From Mitsuaria sp. WAJ17 (GTDB lineage: Bacteria > Pseudomonadota > Gammaproteobacteria > Burkholderiales > Burkholderiaceae_C): a DNA stretch of 64,000 bases. The position numbers and the translations under genes were made by a program. This document shows, in pieces, positions 34,503 to 43,768 of the stretch (positions are counted from its first letter, which is position 1; every line of letters begins with the position of its first letter). The stretch covers positions 124,001-188,000 of the forward strand of contig NZ_JACJUG010000002.1 in the NCBI RefSeq assembly GCF_014174515.1, in the 5' to 3' direction. The notes under the pieces are model-generated. The model searched no databases. It worked only from the letters and a program-made list of their open reading frames with translations, and was not told the origin of the DNA.

Positions 34503-35225
34503 TTGCCATCCAGTCCATCCCGCCTCCACATCGACATCCAGGACCTCCGCCTGGAACCTGCGCTGCAGCTGTTGCAGCAGGCCGGCGCCATGCTGCCGGA
34601 TACCGAGCCCCACAGCAAAGACTGGCTGCAGGCCGTGCTGGACGCCTTGTGTGACCTTTCCAGCAAGGACGCGCTGACCCATCTGGACAACCGCCGCAGC
34701 TTCGAGATGGCGCTGTCACGCGAGGTGGACCGGGTGGCCCGTTCCGGCGAGCCGGCCCTTCTGCTGGTGCTGGACATTGACCATTTCAAGGCTGTCAACG
34801 ACACCTACGGCCATGCGGCCGGCGACCTGGTGATCCAGGCGGTGGCCAAGGCCCTCATGCAGACCGTGCGCCCCATGGACACCGTGGCCCGGGTAGGCGG
34901 CGAGGAGTTCGCCATCATCCTGCCGAACTGCCCGGCCACCTTTGGCGCCACCGTGGCAGAGCGCATCCGCGAAACCGTGGAGGCCCTGCCCATCCCGGTG
35001 ACGCCGGCGCAGTCCCTCAAGATCACCGTCAGCCTGGGCGGCGCCTTTGCGCCGCAATGGGTGCGTTCCTCGGCCCTGCTGTGGATGGAGCGCGCCGACC
35101 GCCAGCTCTACCGGGCCAAGGCCGAAGGCCGCAATCGCGCCTGCCTGGAAGCCCAGCCGGATTCCCTGGTCAGCGCCGATGAAAAAAGCATGTTGTTTGC
35201 ACTAACGCAACAGGAAAGCGAATGA
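34503..35225 (+). CDS. GGDEF-domain diguanylate cyclase
   Basis: A 240-residue protein starting at a TTG (an ATG at 34590 is an alternative). After about 60 residues without a known sensor, a GGDEF domain begins at LTHLDNRRSFEMAL. The active-site motif is VGGEEFAII, so synthesis of cyclic-di-GMP is likely. No RxxD inhibitory site was identified with certainty. The stop overlaps the start of the FlhG-like gene (ATGA). It is divergent from cheR across 193 bases. Confidence 0.9.
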   Translation: MPSSPSRLHIDIQDLRLEPALQLLQQAGAMLPDTEPHSKDWLQAVLDALCDLSSKDALTHLDNRRSFEMALSREVDRVARSGEPALLLVLDIDHFKAVNDTYGHAAGDLVIQAVAKALMQTVRPMDTVARVGGEEFAIILPNCPATFGATVAERIRETVEALPIPVTPAQSLKITVSLGGAFAPQWVRSSALLWMERADRQLYRAKAEGRNRACLEAQPDSLVSADEKSMLFALTQQESE

Positions 35226-36025
35226 GCACCACCCCAGCGCCTGCTGCATCTCCCACCCGGCCCAGCCGAGGCGGCGCCCGGACCCTGGCCGTCACCAGCG
35301 GCAAGGGGGGCGTCGGCAAGACCTTCGTGACCGCCAACCTCGCGGCGGCCCTTGCGGCCCGCGGCCTGCGCGTGCTGGTCCTTGACGCCGACCTGGGCCT
35401 GGCCAACCTCGACGTGGTGCTGAACCTGCATCCGAAGATCACCCTGCACGACGTCTTCACAGAGAAGGCCACGCTGGAGCAGGCCATCCTGCCGGCGCCC
35501 GGGGGCTTCCATGTGCTGCTGGCGGGCTCGGGCATGGTGGAGTACTCCCGTCTGACGCCCGAGGTGCGCGAGAAGCTGCTGCACATCATCGAGCTGGTCA
35601 AGCCGCGCTTCGACTGGGTGCTGCTGGACACCGGTGCCGGCATCTCCGACGTGGTGCTGTATGCCGTGTCCCTGGCGACCGATGTGCTGGTCGTTGCCAC
35701 CCCGGAGCCGACCTCCCTGACGGACGCCTACGCCACGATCAAGGTGCTGGCCACCCAGCAGGATCGCCGCCACGTGGGCCTGGTGCTCAACCAGGCCTCG
35801 CGCCCCGGCGAGGGTAAGCTGATCTGTGGCCAGCTTCAGCAGGTGCTGCAGCGCTTCGTGGGCGCCCTGCCGGGCCAGGGATTCAAGCTGGAGCTGCTGG
35901 GCGAGGTCAAGGCGGACGTGGCGGTGCGCCAGGCCGTGCTCAAGCGCCAACTGCTGCTGGAGAACTACCCCGGCAGCGATGCAGCACAGTCCATCAAGGC
36001 CCTGGCCACCCGCCTGCTGAGCTGA
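35222..36025 (+). CDS. flhG: FlhG/MinD-family ATPase
   Basis: A 267-residue ParA/MinD-type ATPase. The deviant Walker A is TSGKGGVGKTFVTANL; other motifs are LVLDADLGLANLDV and LLDTGAGISD. It lacks the long C-terminal amphipathic helix of true MinD and looks like FlhG/YlxH, which sets flagellar number and position. flhF and the flagellar genes are not in the window, so the assignment rests on sequence type and chemotaxis neighbours. It is coupled to the diguanylate cyclase gene. Confidence 0.82.
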   Translation: MSTTPAPAASPTRPSRGGARTLAVTSGKGGVGKTFVTANLAAALAARGLRVLVLDADLGLANLDVVLNLHPKITLHDVFTEKATLEQAILPAPGGFHVLLAGSGMVEYSRLTPEVREKLLHIIELVKPRFDWVLLDTGAGISDVVLYAVSLATDVLVVATPEPTSLTDAYATIKVLATQQDRRHVGLVLNQASRPGEGKLICGQLQQVLQRFVGALPGQGFKLELLGEVKADVAVRQAVLKRQLLLENYPGSDAAQSIKALATRLLS

Positions 36026-36071
36026 GGCTTGGGGTGCTGCCCACCCTGGGGTGCGCTGCTAAGCTGGCGGC

Positions 36072-36482
36072 ATGACTGATCTCGCATCAAGCAAGGAGGC
36101 GCCGCGCAGCGCCTATGAATGGGTGGGCGGCGAAGAGGCCGTCCGCGCTCTGGTCGATCGCTTCTACGACCTCATGGACCTGGAGCCGGCCTACGCCGAG
36201 CTGCGCGGCGTGCATCCCACCGACATGTCCGGCTCGCGGGACAAGCTGTTCTGGTTCCTGTGCGGCTGGCTGGGCGGCCCGGATCATTTCGTCGAGCGCT
36301 TCGGCCACCCGCGCCTGCGGGCCCGGCACCTGCCTTTTCGCATCGGCATCCGCGAGCGCGACCAGTGGGTGGCCTGCATGCGCCAAGCCATGGCCGAGCT
36401 GTCCCTGGATCCTGCGCTGCAGGCCCGCCTGGACGAGGCTTTCATGGGCACGGCGGACTGGATGCGCAATATCGGCGGCTGA
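36072..36482 (+). CDS. Group II truncated haemoglobin
   Basis: A 136-residue 2/2 globin. YEWVGGEEAVRALVDRFYDLM covers helix B, and LFWFLCGWLGGP plus HPRLRARHLPF contain the proximal His region; a Trp near WMRNIGG is also typical of this group. It should bind haem and oxygen or NO in the cytoplasm. It begins 46 bases after the FlhG-like gene, possibly as its own unit. Confidence 0.92.
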   Translation: MTDLASSKEAPRSAYEWVGGEEAVRALVDRFYDLMDLEPAYAELRGVHPTDMSGSRDKLFWFLCGWLGGPDHFVERFGHPRLRARHLPFRIGIRERDQWVACMRQAMAELSLDPALQARLDEAFMGTADWMRNIGG

Positions 36483-36685
36483 GCGCGCCGCCCCTCGCCC
36501 CCTTCCACGCTCGCCCCACTGGCGTCAGCACCAGGCACTTGCCCCCGCAACCGCCCCTGCCTGCAGGTCCCCACGACAGCAGCTCAACGGCCTCTTGCCG
36601 CGCCTGAGGCCCTCAGGCGCCACCTGAAGAGCGTGCACCAGTCCGAGGCGGCACCCAAGCGCAACGAGCTTGATCTCGTTCAACT

Positions 36686-36707
36686 GGATGCGAGTAGTTC
36701 GCATTTA
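36686..36707 (+). promoter_or_regulatory. Candidate Fur box of the iron-uptake operon
   Basis: ATGCGAGTAGTTCGCAT (36688–36704) is a perfect 6-base inverted repeat around five bases, within GGATGCGAGTAGTTCGCATTTA. It resembles betaproteobacterial Fur boxes and lies about 35 bases before the first gene of a ferrous iron uptake operon. Iron-starvation induction is the natural inference. Confidence 0.6.
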
Positions 36708-36738
36708 CATTGCCTCCCACTTTCTCACGGAGGCATCC

Positions 36739-37296
36739 ATGACATTCAATCGCTGCTGGCAGACCCTGGTCCTGGGATTGGCACTGTGCCGGGGCGCGCC
36801 GGCCCTCGCCGCGGAAATCCCCATTGGCACGCCCCAGAACCTGGCTGGCATGGAGATCGCTGCCGTGTACCTGCAGCCCGTGGACATGGAGCCCGAGGGC
36901 CATATGCGCGCAGCCGCGGACAGCGACATCCACCTCGAGGCCGACATCCACGCCCTGGCCAGCAACGGCAATGGCTTTGCCGAGGGGACATGGATTCCCT
37001 ACCTGCACATCCGCTACGAGCTGCGCAAGGTTGGCAGCAGCGAAGTGATCAGCGGCCTGCTGATGCCCATGGTGGCCAGTGACGGGCCGCACTATGGCGA
37101 CAACGTCAAGCTCCGCGGCCCCGGCAAGTACCAGGTCCGCTTCATCCTCTCGGCCCCGAACGCCCCGGACAACGCCATGGGCAAGCACTTCGGCCGCCAT
37201 ACCGACCGGGCCACCGGCGTGCGGCCGTGGTTCAAGCCGCTGACTGCGGAGTGGGAGTTCAACTATGCTGGCGTCGGCAAGAAGGGCGGTTACTGA
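36739..37296 (+). CDS. ftrA: Periplasmic iron-binding protein, P19/FtrA type
   Basis: A 185-residue exported protein of the high-affinity Fe2+ group (P19, Tp34, FtrA; PF10634). A signal peptide ends near ALAAE. The mature region has MEIAAVYLQPVDMEPEGHM with a metal-ligand Met/Glu/His set, HLEADIHAL, and a His-rich HFGRHTDRATG near the end. The ATG at 36739 follows cggagg. It heads an operon homologous in content to Brucella and Bordetella FtrABCD. Confidence 0.88.
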   Translation: MTFNRCWQTLVLGLALCRGAPALAAEIPIGTPQNLAGMEIAAVYLQPVDMEPEGHMRAAADSDIHLEADIHALASNGNGFAEGTWIPYLHIRYELRKVGSSEVISGLLMPMVASDGPHYGDNVKLRGPGKYQVRFILSAPNAPDNAMGKHFGRHTDRATGVRPWFKPLTAEWEFNYAGVGKKGGY

Positions 37297-37297
37297 A

Positions 37298-38746
37298 ATG
37301 CGGCCGACCCTGCATTCACTGCTGGGCGCAGCCCTGCTTAGCCCGGTGCTCGCGAGCGCCCAGGCCACCGCGCCGCTGCCACCCGAGCTCAGGCAACTGC
37401 TCCAGCGCATGGAGCGTCTGGAGAAGGAGAACCAGCAGCTGCGCGAGCGCCTGGATGCCCTGGCGCCCTCGACGGACAGGCGGCTCCAGGCCCTCGAGGA
37501 CGCACAGCAGCAGACAGACAAGGCCCTGAACACGGAGCGCCTGAGCGAGCAGGAGCCCGAGCTCGTCACCCGTCTCAAGGCCGTCGAATTCCAGTCCCTG
37601 GCCATGCAGAAGCAGGCCCGGCAGATCGAGGCGCTGGAGGGCGTCAGCGTCGCGGCCTCGCTGGCGGGCGTGTTGCAGGCGGCGCCGGCGGCGTCCCTGG
37701 ACGGCGGCAAGGCCCAGTCGCGGCTGAACTACCGGGGCGATGTCTCCGTGGGTGTGCCGGCGGGCCGGCTCAATGACATCGAGGGCCGTCTCTTCGCCCA
37801 TGTGCGGCTGGGGCAGGGCGAGGGTCTCGCTCTGCGGGACAGCCTGGCGGGCAGCGCGAATGCCATCGCTTTCCAGACCCAGGCCGGCGCCGCGGATTCC
37901 TTCGCGGTCCTGGCCCAGGCCTGGTACCAACTGACCGTCCCGCTGCCGCGTGACCACGGGCAAGCCAAGGCCCGGGAGCAGCTGGAAATCACGGTGGGCA
38001 AGATGGACCCCTTCCTGTTCTTCGACCAGAACGCCATCGCCGATGACGAGACGGCGCGCTTCCAGAACAAGGTCTTCGTACACAACCCCTTGCTGGACGC
38101 CGGCGGTGACATCGGCGGCGATGCCTACGGCTTCACGCCGGGTCTGCGCCTGGCCTATGGCGCCCAGCCCGACCGGGCCACGGGCTGGAGCGCCTCTCTG
38201 GGGGTGTTTGCTGCGGGTGAGGCGGCAGGCTTCGGCAAGGGCCTGGGCCGCCCCCTGCTGCTGGCTCAGTTGGACACCCACCGACGCCTGTGGGCCGGCC
38301 TGCCCGGCAACTACCGGGTCTATGCCTGGCGCAACGGCCAGGCCCGCGAGCACGAGGGCAGTCCCGCCGTCCATGCGGGCTGGGGCGCGTCCCTGGACCA
38401 GCGCCTGGGCGACGACTGGACCGGCTTCCTGCGCTATGGCCACCAGCTGAAGGGCTCGCCCCGGGTGGACCGGGCCCTGACCCTGGGGCTGGAGCTCGAC
38501 GGCAGGCGTTGGGGGCGTGGTGCCGACGGCCTGGGCCTGGCCGCCGCCTGGCTGCACGGCGCCGAGGCCTGGCGGCGCTCGCAAGGCGCGGGCGCGCAGG
38601 AGCAGGTCTGGGAGCTCTTCTACCGCTACCAGCTCAATGACAAGGTACAGATTACGCCGGACCTCCAGTGGATACGCCATTCGCTGGCCCAGGCCGGCAG
38701 CCCGGCCATCCGCGTCTGGGGGCTGCGTGCCCGGGTGGGGCTGTGA
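37298..38746 (+). CDS. OprB-family outer-membrane porin inserted in the iron operon
   Basis: A 482-residue outer-membrane protein. It has a signal peptide (ending near ASAQA), a short coiled coil (LRQLLQRMERLEKENQQLRE, about residues 25–45), then a beta-barrel with the OprB landmarks KMDPFLFFDQNAIADDETARFQN and VHNPLL. It ends in a C-terminal Leu. It lies between the FtrA-like and FtrB-like genes with a single-base stop/start overlap downstream. Its place suggests it supplies iron or a chelate, though the family is usually described for carbohydrates. Confidence 0.82.
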   Translation: MRPTLHSLLGAALLSPVLASAQATAPLPPELRQLLQRMERLEKENQQLRERLDALAPSTDRRLQALEDAQQQTDKALNTERLSEQEPELVTRLKAVEFQSLAMQKQARQIEALEGVSVAASLAGVLQAAPAASLDGGKAQSRLNYRGDVSVGVPAGRLNDIEGRLFAHVRLGQGEGLALRDSLAGSANAIAFQTQAGAADSFAVLAQAWYQLTVPLPRDHGQAKAREQLEITVGKMDPFLFFDQNAIADDETARFQNKVFVHNPLLDAGGDIGGDAYGFTPGLRLAYGAQPDRATGWSASLGVFAAGEAAGFGKGLGRPLLLAQLDTHRRLWAGLPGNYRVYAWRNGQAREHEGSPAVHAGWGASLDQRLGDDWTGFLRYGHQLKGSPRVDRALTLGLELDGRRWGRGADGLGLAAAWLHGAEAWRRSQGAGAQEQVWELFYRYQLNDKVQITPDLQWIRHSLAQAGSPAIRVWGLRARVGL

Positions 38747-39090
38747 TGCGCCGGCCTGTGTCATGGCGCCGCGCGGCGGCCCTGCTGACCCTGCTCATGG
38801 CGCCGCTGGGCGCCTGCCGCGCCGAGCTGCCCGGTGCCCTGCTGGTGCTGCAGAACGGGCGCATCAGCCCAGCCCAACTCGAGTTGCCGGCAGGCCAGCG
38901 TCTCAAGCTGCGCCTGCAGAACAAGGGCCCCGGCCCCATCGAGTTCGAGAACCTGGACCTGCGCATCGAGAAGGTCCTGGCCGAAGGCGGTGAGTCCTTC
39001 GTGGTGCTGGCGCCGATGCGGCCAGGCCGCTATCGCTTCGTCGATGAGTTCCATCCCGACACCGGGGTCTTCGATCTCGTGATTCGCTGA
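38746..39090 (+). CDS. ftrB: Cupredoxin-fold periplasmic protein, FtrB type
   Basis: A 114-residue exported protein (signal peptide near residues 1–25, MAPLGACRAE) with a cupredoxin-like fold: LELPAGQRLKLRLQN, GPIEFENLDL and GRYRFVDEFHPDTG with a metal-binding His. Bordetella and Brucella FtrB are thought to oxidise Fe2+ before the permease step. TGATG links it to the porin gene upstream, and FTR1 follows 10 bases later. Confidence 0.85.
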   Translation: MRRPVSWRRAAALLTLLMAPLGACRAELPGALLVLQNGRISPAQLELPAGQRLKLRLQNKGPGPIEFENLDLRIEKVLAEGGESFVVLAPMRPGRYRFVDEFHPDTGVFDLVIR

Positions 39091-39100
39091 GGAGTCCCGC

Positions 39101-39913
39101 ATGCTGGCGTCCTTCATCATCGTCTGGCGGGAAAGCCTGGAGGCTCTGCTGGTGCTGGCCATCCTCCTGGCCTGGGTGGCCGAGCAGCCCGGGGCTTCGC
39201 GGCTGCGGCGCCGGATCGGTCTGGGTGCGGTCCTGGGCCTGCTGCTGTCCGTCCTGCTGGCGGGCCTGACCCTGGGCGCCAGCCGCTGGATGCAGGGCGA
39301 GGCGCTCGACGCCTTCCAGGCCGGGGCGGCCCTTTTCGCGGCCCTGCTGGTGTTGCAGATGCTGGCCTGGATGCGTCGCCACGGCACAGGCATGAAGGCG
39401 TCCTTGCGGGCGCGGGCCGGTCAGACAGGGCAGGGCGGCGGCCTCGCACTGATGGTGGCTCTGACCATCGCCCGCGAAGGCTGCGAGGCGGCCATCTTTC
39501 TCACCGGGCAGCTGGGCAGCGCGTCCTCGCTGCTGCCGGCACTGGGCGGCGCCGCGCTGGGCCTGGGGCTGGCGCTGGCCTGCCTGACTCTGCTGGAACG
39601 TGGCGCCCGCTGGTTGCGGGGCCCGCTGCTGTTCCGCGTGGCCGAAGGGCTGCTGCTGATGCTGGCCTTCTCCATGCTGGTGCAGGGCGTGGAGCGCCTG
39701 CTGGCGATGGACTGGCTGCCCAGCGGCCTGGACCCACTCTGGGACAGCTCGGCCTGGTTGCCAGACACGCAGGGTCTCGGCCATGGCCTGGCCCAACTGG
39801 TGGGCTACCGGGATCGACCCAGTGCCTGCCTGGCGGGCTTCTATGCGGGCTTTGCGCTGCTGGCCGTGCTGCTGCTGCGCCACGCCGGACGGCACCGGGA
39901 ATGCCGGCGATGA
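39101..39913 (+). CDS. ftrC: FTR1-family iron permease, FtrC type
   Basis: A 270-residue inner-membrane permease with seven or so hydrophobic segments. The two iron-binding RExxE motifs are visible: RESLE at about residue 10 and REGCE near residue 125. It moves Fe3+ into the cytoplasm after periplasmic oxidation. It overlaps the next gene by 13 bases. Confidence 0.93.
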   Translation: MLASFIIVWRESLEALLVLAILLAWVAEQPGASRLRRRIGLGAVLGLLLSVLLAGLTLGASRWMQGEALDAFQAGAALFAALLVLQMLAWMRRHGTGMKASLRARAGQTGQGGGLALMVALTIAREGCEAAIFLTGQLGSASSLLPALGGAALGLGLALACLTLLERGARWLRGPLLFRVAEGLLLMLAFSMLVQGVERLLAMDWLPSGLDPLWDSSAWLPDTQGLGHGLAQLVGYRDRPSACLAGFYAGFALLAVLLLRHAGRHRECRR

Positions 39914-41322
39914 GCCGGCGCCTCATCCCCATCGCCGTCAGTCCGGCAGCACAGCCGCCGGCGGGCATCGATGGCGTTGCCCGCTGGGGCGAGGCCCTGC
40001 GCCGCCACCGTGGCTGGGTCCTGTGCCTGCAATGGGCCGTCGTGCTGCTGTATCTCACCCTGGTGATCCTGCCCGTGCTGCTGCCGCCGCCGCCGGAGTC
40101 GGCCCGGTTGCTGGACCACCTCACGCTCTTCGCCCAGTTCCTGTTCTGGGGGATCTGGTGGCCCTTTGTCATCCTCAGCGTGATGCTGTCGGGCCGCCTG
40201 TGGTGCGGCACGCTGTGCCCCGAGGGCACACTCACCGAATGGGCCAGCCGGCATGGCCTGGGGCGCAGCATTCCTCGCTGGTTGCGCTGGGGCGGATGGC
40301 CCTTGCTCGCCTTTGTCTGGACCACGGTGTGGGGGCAGCTGATCAGCGTCTACGAATACCCGCGGGCCACGCTGCTGATCCTGGGCGGCTCCACCGTGCT
40401 GGCCATGGGCGTCGGTTGGGTCTACGGGCGGGGCAAGCGGGTCTGGTGCCGCTACCTGTGCCCGGTCAGCGGTGTCTTCGGCCTGCTGGCGCGGCTGGCG
40501 CCCCTGCATTACCGGGCCGACGCGGCCGCCTGGCGCGCCCATGCCGGCCCCGCCCAGCGGGTGGATTGCCCGCCCTTGCTGGACCTGCGTCATCTCGATG
40601 CCGCGGCGGACTGCCATGCTTGCGGCCGCTGCAGCGGCCATCGCCAGGCCATTGCCCTTCGCGGCCGCTGGCCCGGCGCCGAGCTGCTGCAGTCTGCTCG
40701 AGACCCACAGGCCCGGCTCCAAGCCGCGCTGCTGCTGGTTTACGGGCTCTTCGGGGTTGCGCTGGCCGCTTTCCAGTGGAGTGGCAGCCCGCTTTGGGTC
40801 GCCTTGAAGCAGGCCGCCGTGGATGCCGTGCTGGAAGGTGGTCTTGGGCTCTGGCTGCTGGAGGACACGGCACCGTGGTGGCTGCTGACCCACGAACCGC
40901 AGGCCCAGGACGTGTTCCTGTGGATCGATGGCCTGTGCATCCTCGTCTACATCGGAACGGCCACCGTGCTGGTGGGTGGGCTCCTGCACCTGCTGTTGCG
41001 CATCGCGGCCCGCTGCAGCGGCCTGGACTGGGCACAACTGGCCCTGACGATGACACCGCTGGGGGCCATGACGCTGTTCGTCGGCCTCTCCCAGATGACC
41101 CTGAGCCAGCTGCGCACCGTCGGCCTTGCCTGGCCCTCCTTCGTCCTGGCGGCGCGCCTCGGTCTGCTGGGGGCTGCCACGCTGTGGAGCCTGGCGATCG
41201 CAGGCATGAACCTGAAGCGGGCGCCAGGGCAGGCGGCGGGGCGCTGGCTGGCCGGCCTGTTGCTGCTGACCTGTCTGTTGCTGATGGATGGCCTGTGGTG
41301 GCGCCATTTCGTGCACGCCTGA
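39901..41322 (+). CDS. ftrD: Polyferredoxin-like membrane protein, FtrD type
   Basis: A 473-residue inner-membrane protein with several hydrophobic segments and cysteine-rich iron–sulphur motifs: CGTLCPEGTLTEW, CRYLCPVSG and CHACGRCSG. FtrD is proposed to pass electrons in the FtrABC system. A start at 39910 is nearly as good as the 39901 ATG. It ends the operon, and a G+C hairpin follows. Confidence 0.86.
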   Translation: MPAMSRRLIPIAVSPAAQPPAGIDGVARWGEALRRHRGWVLCLQWAVVLLYLTLVILPVLLPPPPESARLLDHLTLFAQFLFWGIWWPFVILSVMLSGRLWCGTLCPEGTLTEWASRHGLGRSIPRWLRWGGWPLLAFVWTTVWGQLISVYEYPRATLLILGGSTVLAMGVGWVYGRGKRVWCRYLCPVSGVFGLLARLAPLHYRADAAAWRAHAGPAQRVDCPPLLDLRHLDAAADCHACGRCSGHRQAIALRGRWPGAELLQSARDPQARLQAALLLVYGLFGVALAAFQWSGSPLWVALKQAAVDAVLEGGLGLWLLEDTAPWWLLTHEPQAQDVFLWIDGLCILVYIGTATVLVGGLLHLLLRIAARCSGLDWAQLALTMTPLGAMTLFVGLSQMTLSQLRTVGLAWPSFVLAARLGLLGAATLWSLAIAGMNLKRAPGQAAGRWLAGLLLLTCLLLMDGLWWRHFVHA

Positions 41323-41323
41323 A

Positions 41324-41357
41324 GGCGGGGCAGGCCGCGGGTTCGCCTGCCCCCGCC
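41324..41357. terminator. Hairpin between ftrD and the TonB-like gene
   Basis: GGCGGGGCAGGC and GCCTGCCCCCGCC pair with one bulged base around a 9-base loop, in the gap between two converging genes. No T-run follows, so it is likely a bidirectional barrier rather than a standard intrinsic terminator. Confidence 0.5.
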
Positions 41358-41385
41358 CCGGATCAGCGGACGAAGCAACGCTCGA

Positions 41386-42036
41386 TTACTGGACGTTGAA
41401 GACGAACTCCTGCTCGAAGGTCTGGTTGCCTCGGCATTGGTATGCGCCCAGGGCCGCTTGCACCGCGTTCTGCAGGGCACGGCGGGTGCGAGCGTCCATG
41501 CCGCCCGCCAGGCTCAGGAACTCCACCTCGGCCACGCGGCCGGCCACAAGCCTTGCCTGGACCTTGAGCGAGGCGCGCCCGCTCCAGTTCACTGCCGGCA
41601 TCTCGGGCATGGCCATCACGTCGCATACGGCTTCAGCGCGCAGCGGGCCGACCATGGGCGGCGTGACGGTCTGGCCCTGGCCTGTCTGCGCGGGCTTGCT
41701 GCCGGTACCCGGCTGAACATCGCTGTTGGGCGGGGTCTCGGTGACACCGGTGATGGTGGGTTGAACCTGGGTCTGTTCGATGTGGATTTCCCGCTGAGGA
41801 ATCAGGTCAGGTTTGACCGTATCGAAGACGGGCTTGGGCGGCTCCAGGGGCGGGGGCTCCAGCTTGACCGTCTTGTCCGGCTTGTCGATGAACACTGCCG
41901 GTGCTTGTTCCTTCTTCGTGAAATGGGTGGCGAGGCCAGAGGCCAGTCCCCAGATGATCAGGGCATGGGTCAGGATGACCAGGCTGATGCCTTTGACGCT
42001 CCTCTTCGGGAGTTCCAGGGTATGCAAGTCGCTCAT
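41386..42036 (-). CDS. TonB-like energy-transducing protein
   Basis: A 216-residue protein anchored by one N-terminal transmembrane segment (ISLVILTHALIIWGLASGL). It has a proline-rich stretch KLEPPPLEPPKPVF, an extended periplasmic region, and a C-terminal TonB-like domain (EMPAVNWSGRASLKVQARLVAG … GMDARTRRALQNAV). Start at 42036 follows gagag. It probably works with ExbB/ExbD encoded elsewhere. Its position converging on the iron operon suits an iron-linked role. Confidence 0.85.
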   Translation of the reverse strand: MSDLHTLELPKRSVKGISLVILTHALIIWGLASGLATHFTKKEQAPAVFIDKPDKTVKLEPPPLEPPKPVFDTVKPDLIPQREIHIEQTQVQPTITGVTETPPNSDVQPGTGSKPAQTGQGQTVTPPMVGPLRAEAVCDVMAMPEMPAVNWSGRASLKVQARLVAGRVAEVEFLSLAGGMDARTRRALQNAVQAALGAYQCRGNQTFEQEFVFNVQ

Positions 42037-42289
42037 GTGCGGTCCTCTCAGGAATGGGGTCAATGAGAACAACACGGTGGCACCGTCCCGGGCGGTCGCC
42101 TGGCGGGCCGCCGGGAAAACCTCCCGTCGGTGCATGCCGCAGGGCCAGACTAGCGAGGAAGCTGAATGGGCGTCAATCCGTAACGCCGCGGAGGGCCGTC
42201 TTCGGGTCCGATTGTGGTCCGGCATCGACAGCCGGCCGCCTTGCAAGCTGGCGTTCAGCGTGGACCGGGATGCTGGGCGGCTTTGGCCT

Positions 42290-42946
42290 TCAGCTGCCGT
42301 TGAGTAGCACCATCAGGGCGCCTGCGCCGCCGTCGCTGGGACGGGCCTGGACGAAGGCCAGCACCTCCTGCTTCTGCACCAGCCAACGCCTCACCCGGGT
42401 CTTGAGCACCGGCTCCCGGCCGGGCGATCCATTGCCCTTGCCATGCACTACCCGCACGCAGCGCATACCGCGGCGTGCACTGTCGTGGATGAAACTGCCC
42501 AGGGCCTCGCGTGCCTGGTCGCGCCGCAAGCCATGGAGGTCAATCTGCGCCTGCAGGGCCCAATGGCCCCGGCGCAGCTTGCGCACCACCTCCAGGCTGA
42601 CTTCGGGGCGCCGGAACGACAGGGTCTCGTCGGTTTCCAGCAGGGATTCGACATCGAAGTCGTCCGACAGGGCCTGGCGCAGCACAGCCTGTTCGTCGAG
42701 CTCGCGCTGCCGAGGCTCTGGCAGGGGCGGTGCGGCGTTCAGCAGCACACGGCCGGTGTCAGGCAACTGGGTCACGGGGCCCACGCTCAGCTCGAAGAGC
42801 CGGGCCTCCCGCTCCAACAGGCGCCGCCGCGCGGCCTCGCGCTCCTGGCGGACTTCTTCCTCGCGCTGGCGGCGTTGCAGCTCCTTGTGCAGTTGACCGA
42901 GGTCCTGGAGGCTTTGCAGCGCGGGGGGGACGGGCTTGCGGCGCAT
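42290..42946 (-). CDS. Smr-domain protein (MutS2 C-terminal type)
   Basis: A 218-residue protein with an Arg/Glu-rich N-terminal helix (LHKELQRRQREEEVRQ) and a C-terminal Smr domain (QIDLHGLRRDQAREALGSF, VVHGKGNGSPG). The Smr fold is linked to nuclease activity in several families. It ends within the gap past the TonB-like gene and starts 2 bases beyond radC's stop. No pathway is indicated by context. Confidence 0.92.
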   Translation of the reverse strand: MRRKPVPPALQSLQDLGQLHKELQRRQREEEVRQEREAARRRLLEREARLFELSVGPVTQLPDTGRVLLNAAPPLPEPRQRELDEQAVLRQALSDDFDVESLLETDETLSFRRPEVSLEVVRKLRRGHWALQAQIDLHGLRRDQAREALGSFIHDSARRGMRCVRVVHGKGNGSPGREPVLKTRVRRWLVQKQEVLAFVQARPSDGGAGALMVLLNGS

Positions 42947-42947
42947 G

Positions 42948-43619
42948 TCAGATCAGGCCCCGCTCGGCCATGGAGACCGACTGGCCGGCCGCCACGACGA
43001 TGTGGTCCAGCACGCGCACCTCCACCAGGGCCAGGGCCTTGATGAGCTGCTGCGTCAGCAGTTCATCGGACTTGGACGGCTCGGCCACGCCCGAGGGATG
43101 GTTGTGCGCCAGGATCAGCGCCGCGGCGCCCAGAGCCAGTGCGCGCTTGGCGACCTCGCGGGGGTAGACATTGGCCTGGGTGAGGGTGCCGTGAAAAAGT
43201 ACTTCCATGCGGATGAGGCGGTGCTGGGCGTCGAGGAACAGGACGGCGAAGGCTTCGTGGTCCAGGTGGGCCAGTTGCAGCTGAAGATAGGCCCGCACCG
43301 CATGGGGGGCCTCAAAGCTGGTGCTGCGCTGAAGTCGGGCCTGAAGAGTGCGGTCCGCGATCTCGAGGACGGCCGCCAGCTCGGCACGGCGGGCAGGCCC
43401 CAGGCCCTTGACGGACTTGAGAGCCTGGGCGTCGGCGTGCATGAGCCCGGCCAGGCCTCCGAAGCGGTCGAGCAGTTCCTGGGACAGGTTCAGCACCGGC
43501 TTGCCCTTGAGCCCGGTGCCCAGCAGCAGGGCCAGCAACTCGGCGTCAGCCAGGGCCGAGGCGCCTCGGGCCAGGAGCTTCTCGCGGGGCCGGGCGGCGG
43601 CGGGGAGTTCATGCAGCAT
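42948..43619 (-). CDS. radC: RadC-family JAMM-domain protein
   Basis: A 223-residue RadC protein. An N-terminal helix-hairpin-helix region ([34 protein letters not shown]) precedes a JAMM/MPN metal-binding domain with [15 protein letters not shown]. The first ATG (43619) begins the conserved region. No clear ribosome site is seen, so the start may lie as far up as 43733. The function in DNA repair is debated. Confidence 0.9.
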   Translation of the reverse strand: MLHELPAAARPREKLLARGASALADAELLALLLGTGLKGKPVLNLSQELLDRFGGLAGLMHADAQALKSVKGLGPARRAELAAVLEIADRTLQARLQRSTSFEAPHAVRAYLQLQLAHLDHEAFAVLFLDAQHRLIRMEVLFHGTLTQANVYPREVAKRALALGAAALILAHNHPSGVAEPSKSDELLTQQLIKALALVEVRVLDHIVVAAGQSVSMAERGLI

Positions 43620-43768
43620 GTGAGCAGAAGGAGAAGCGAGGCGCCTGGCGCAAGGGCTTGCGCTGGACCAAGGAAATGAAAGGAATGTGGGTTCGGGCGG
43701 GCTCGCATTGTCGTCCAGCCTAAAATCCACCACAGCGACAAAGAGACCGGCCTGAACGCCGGGACAGC

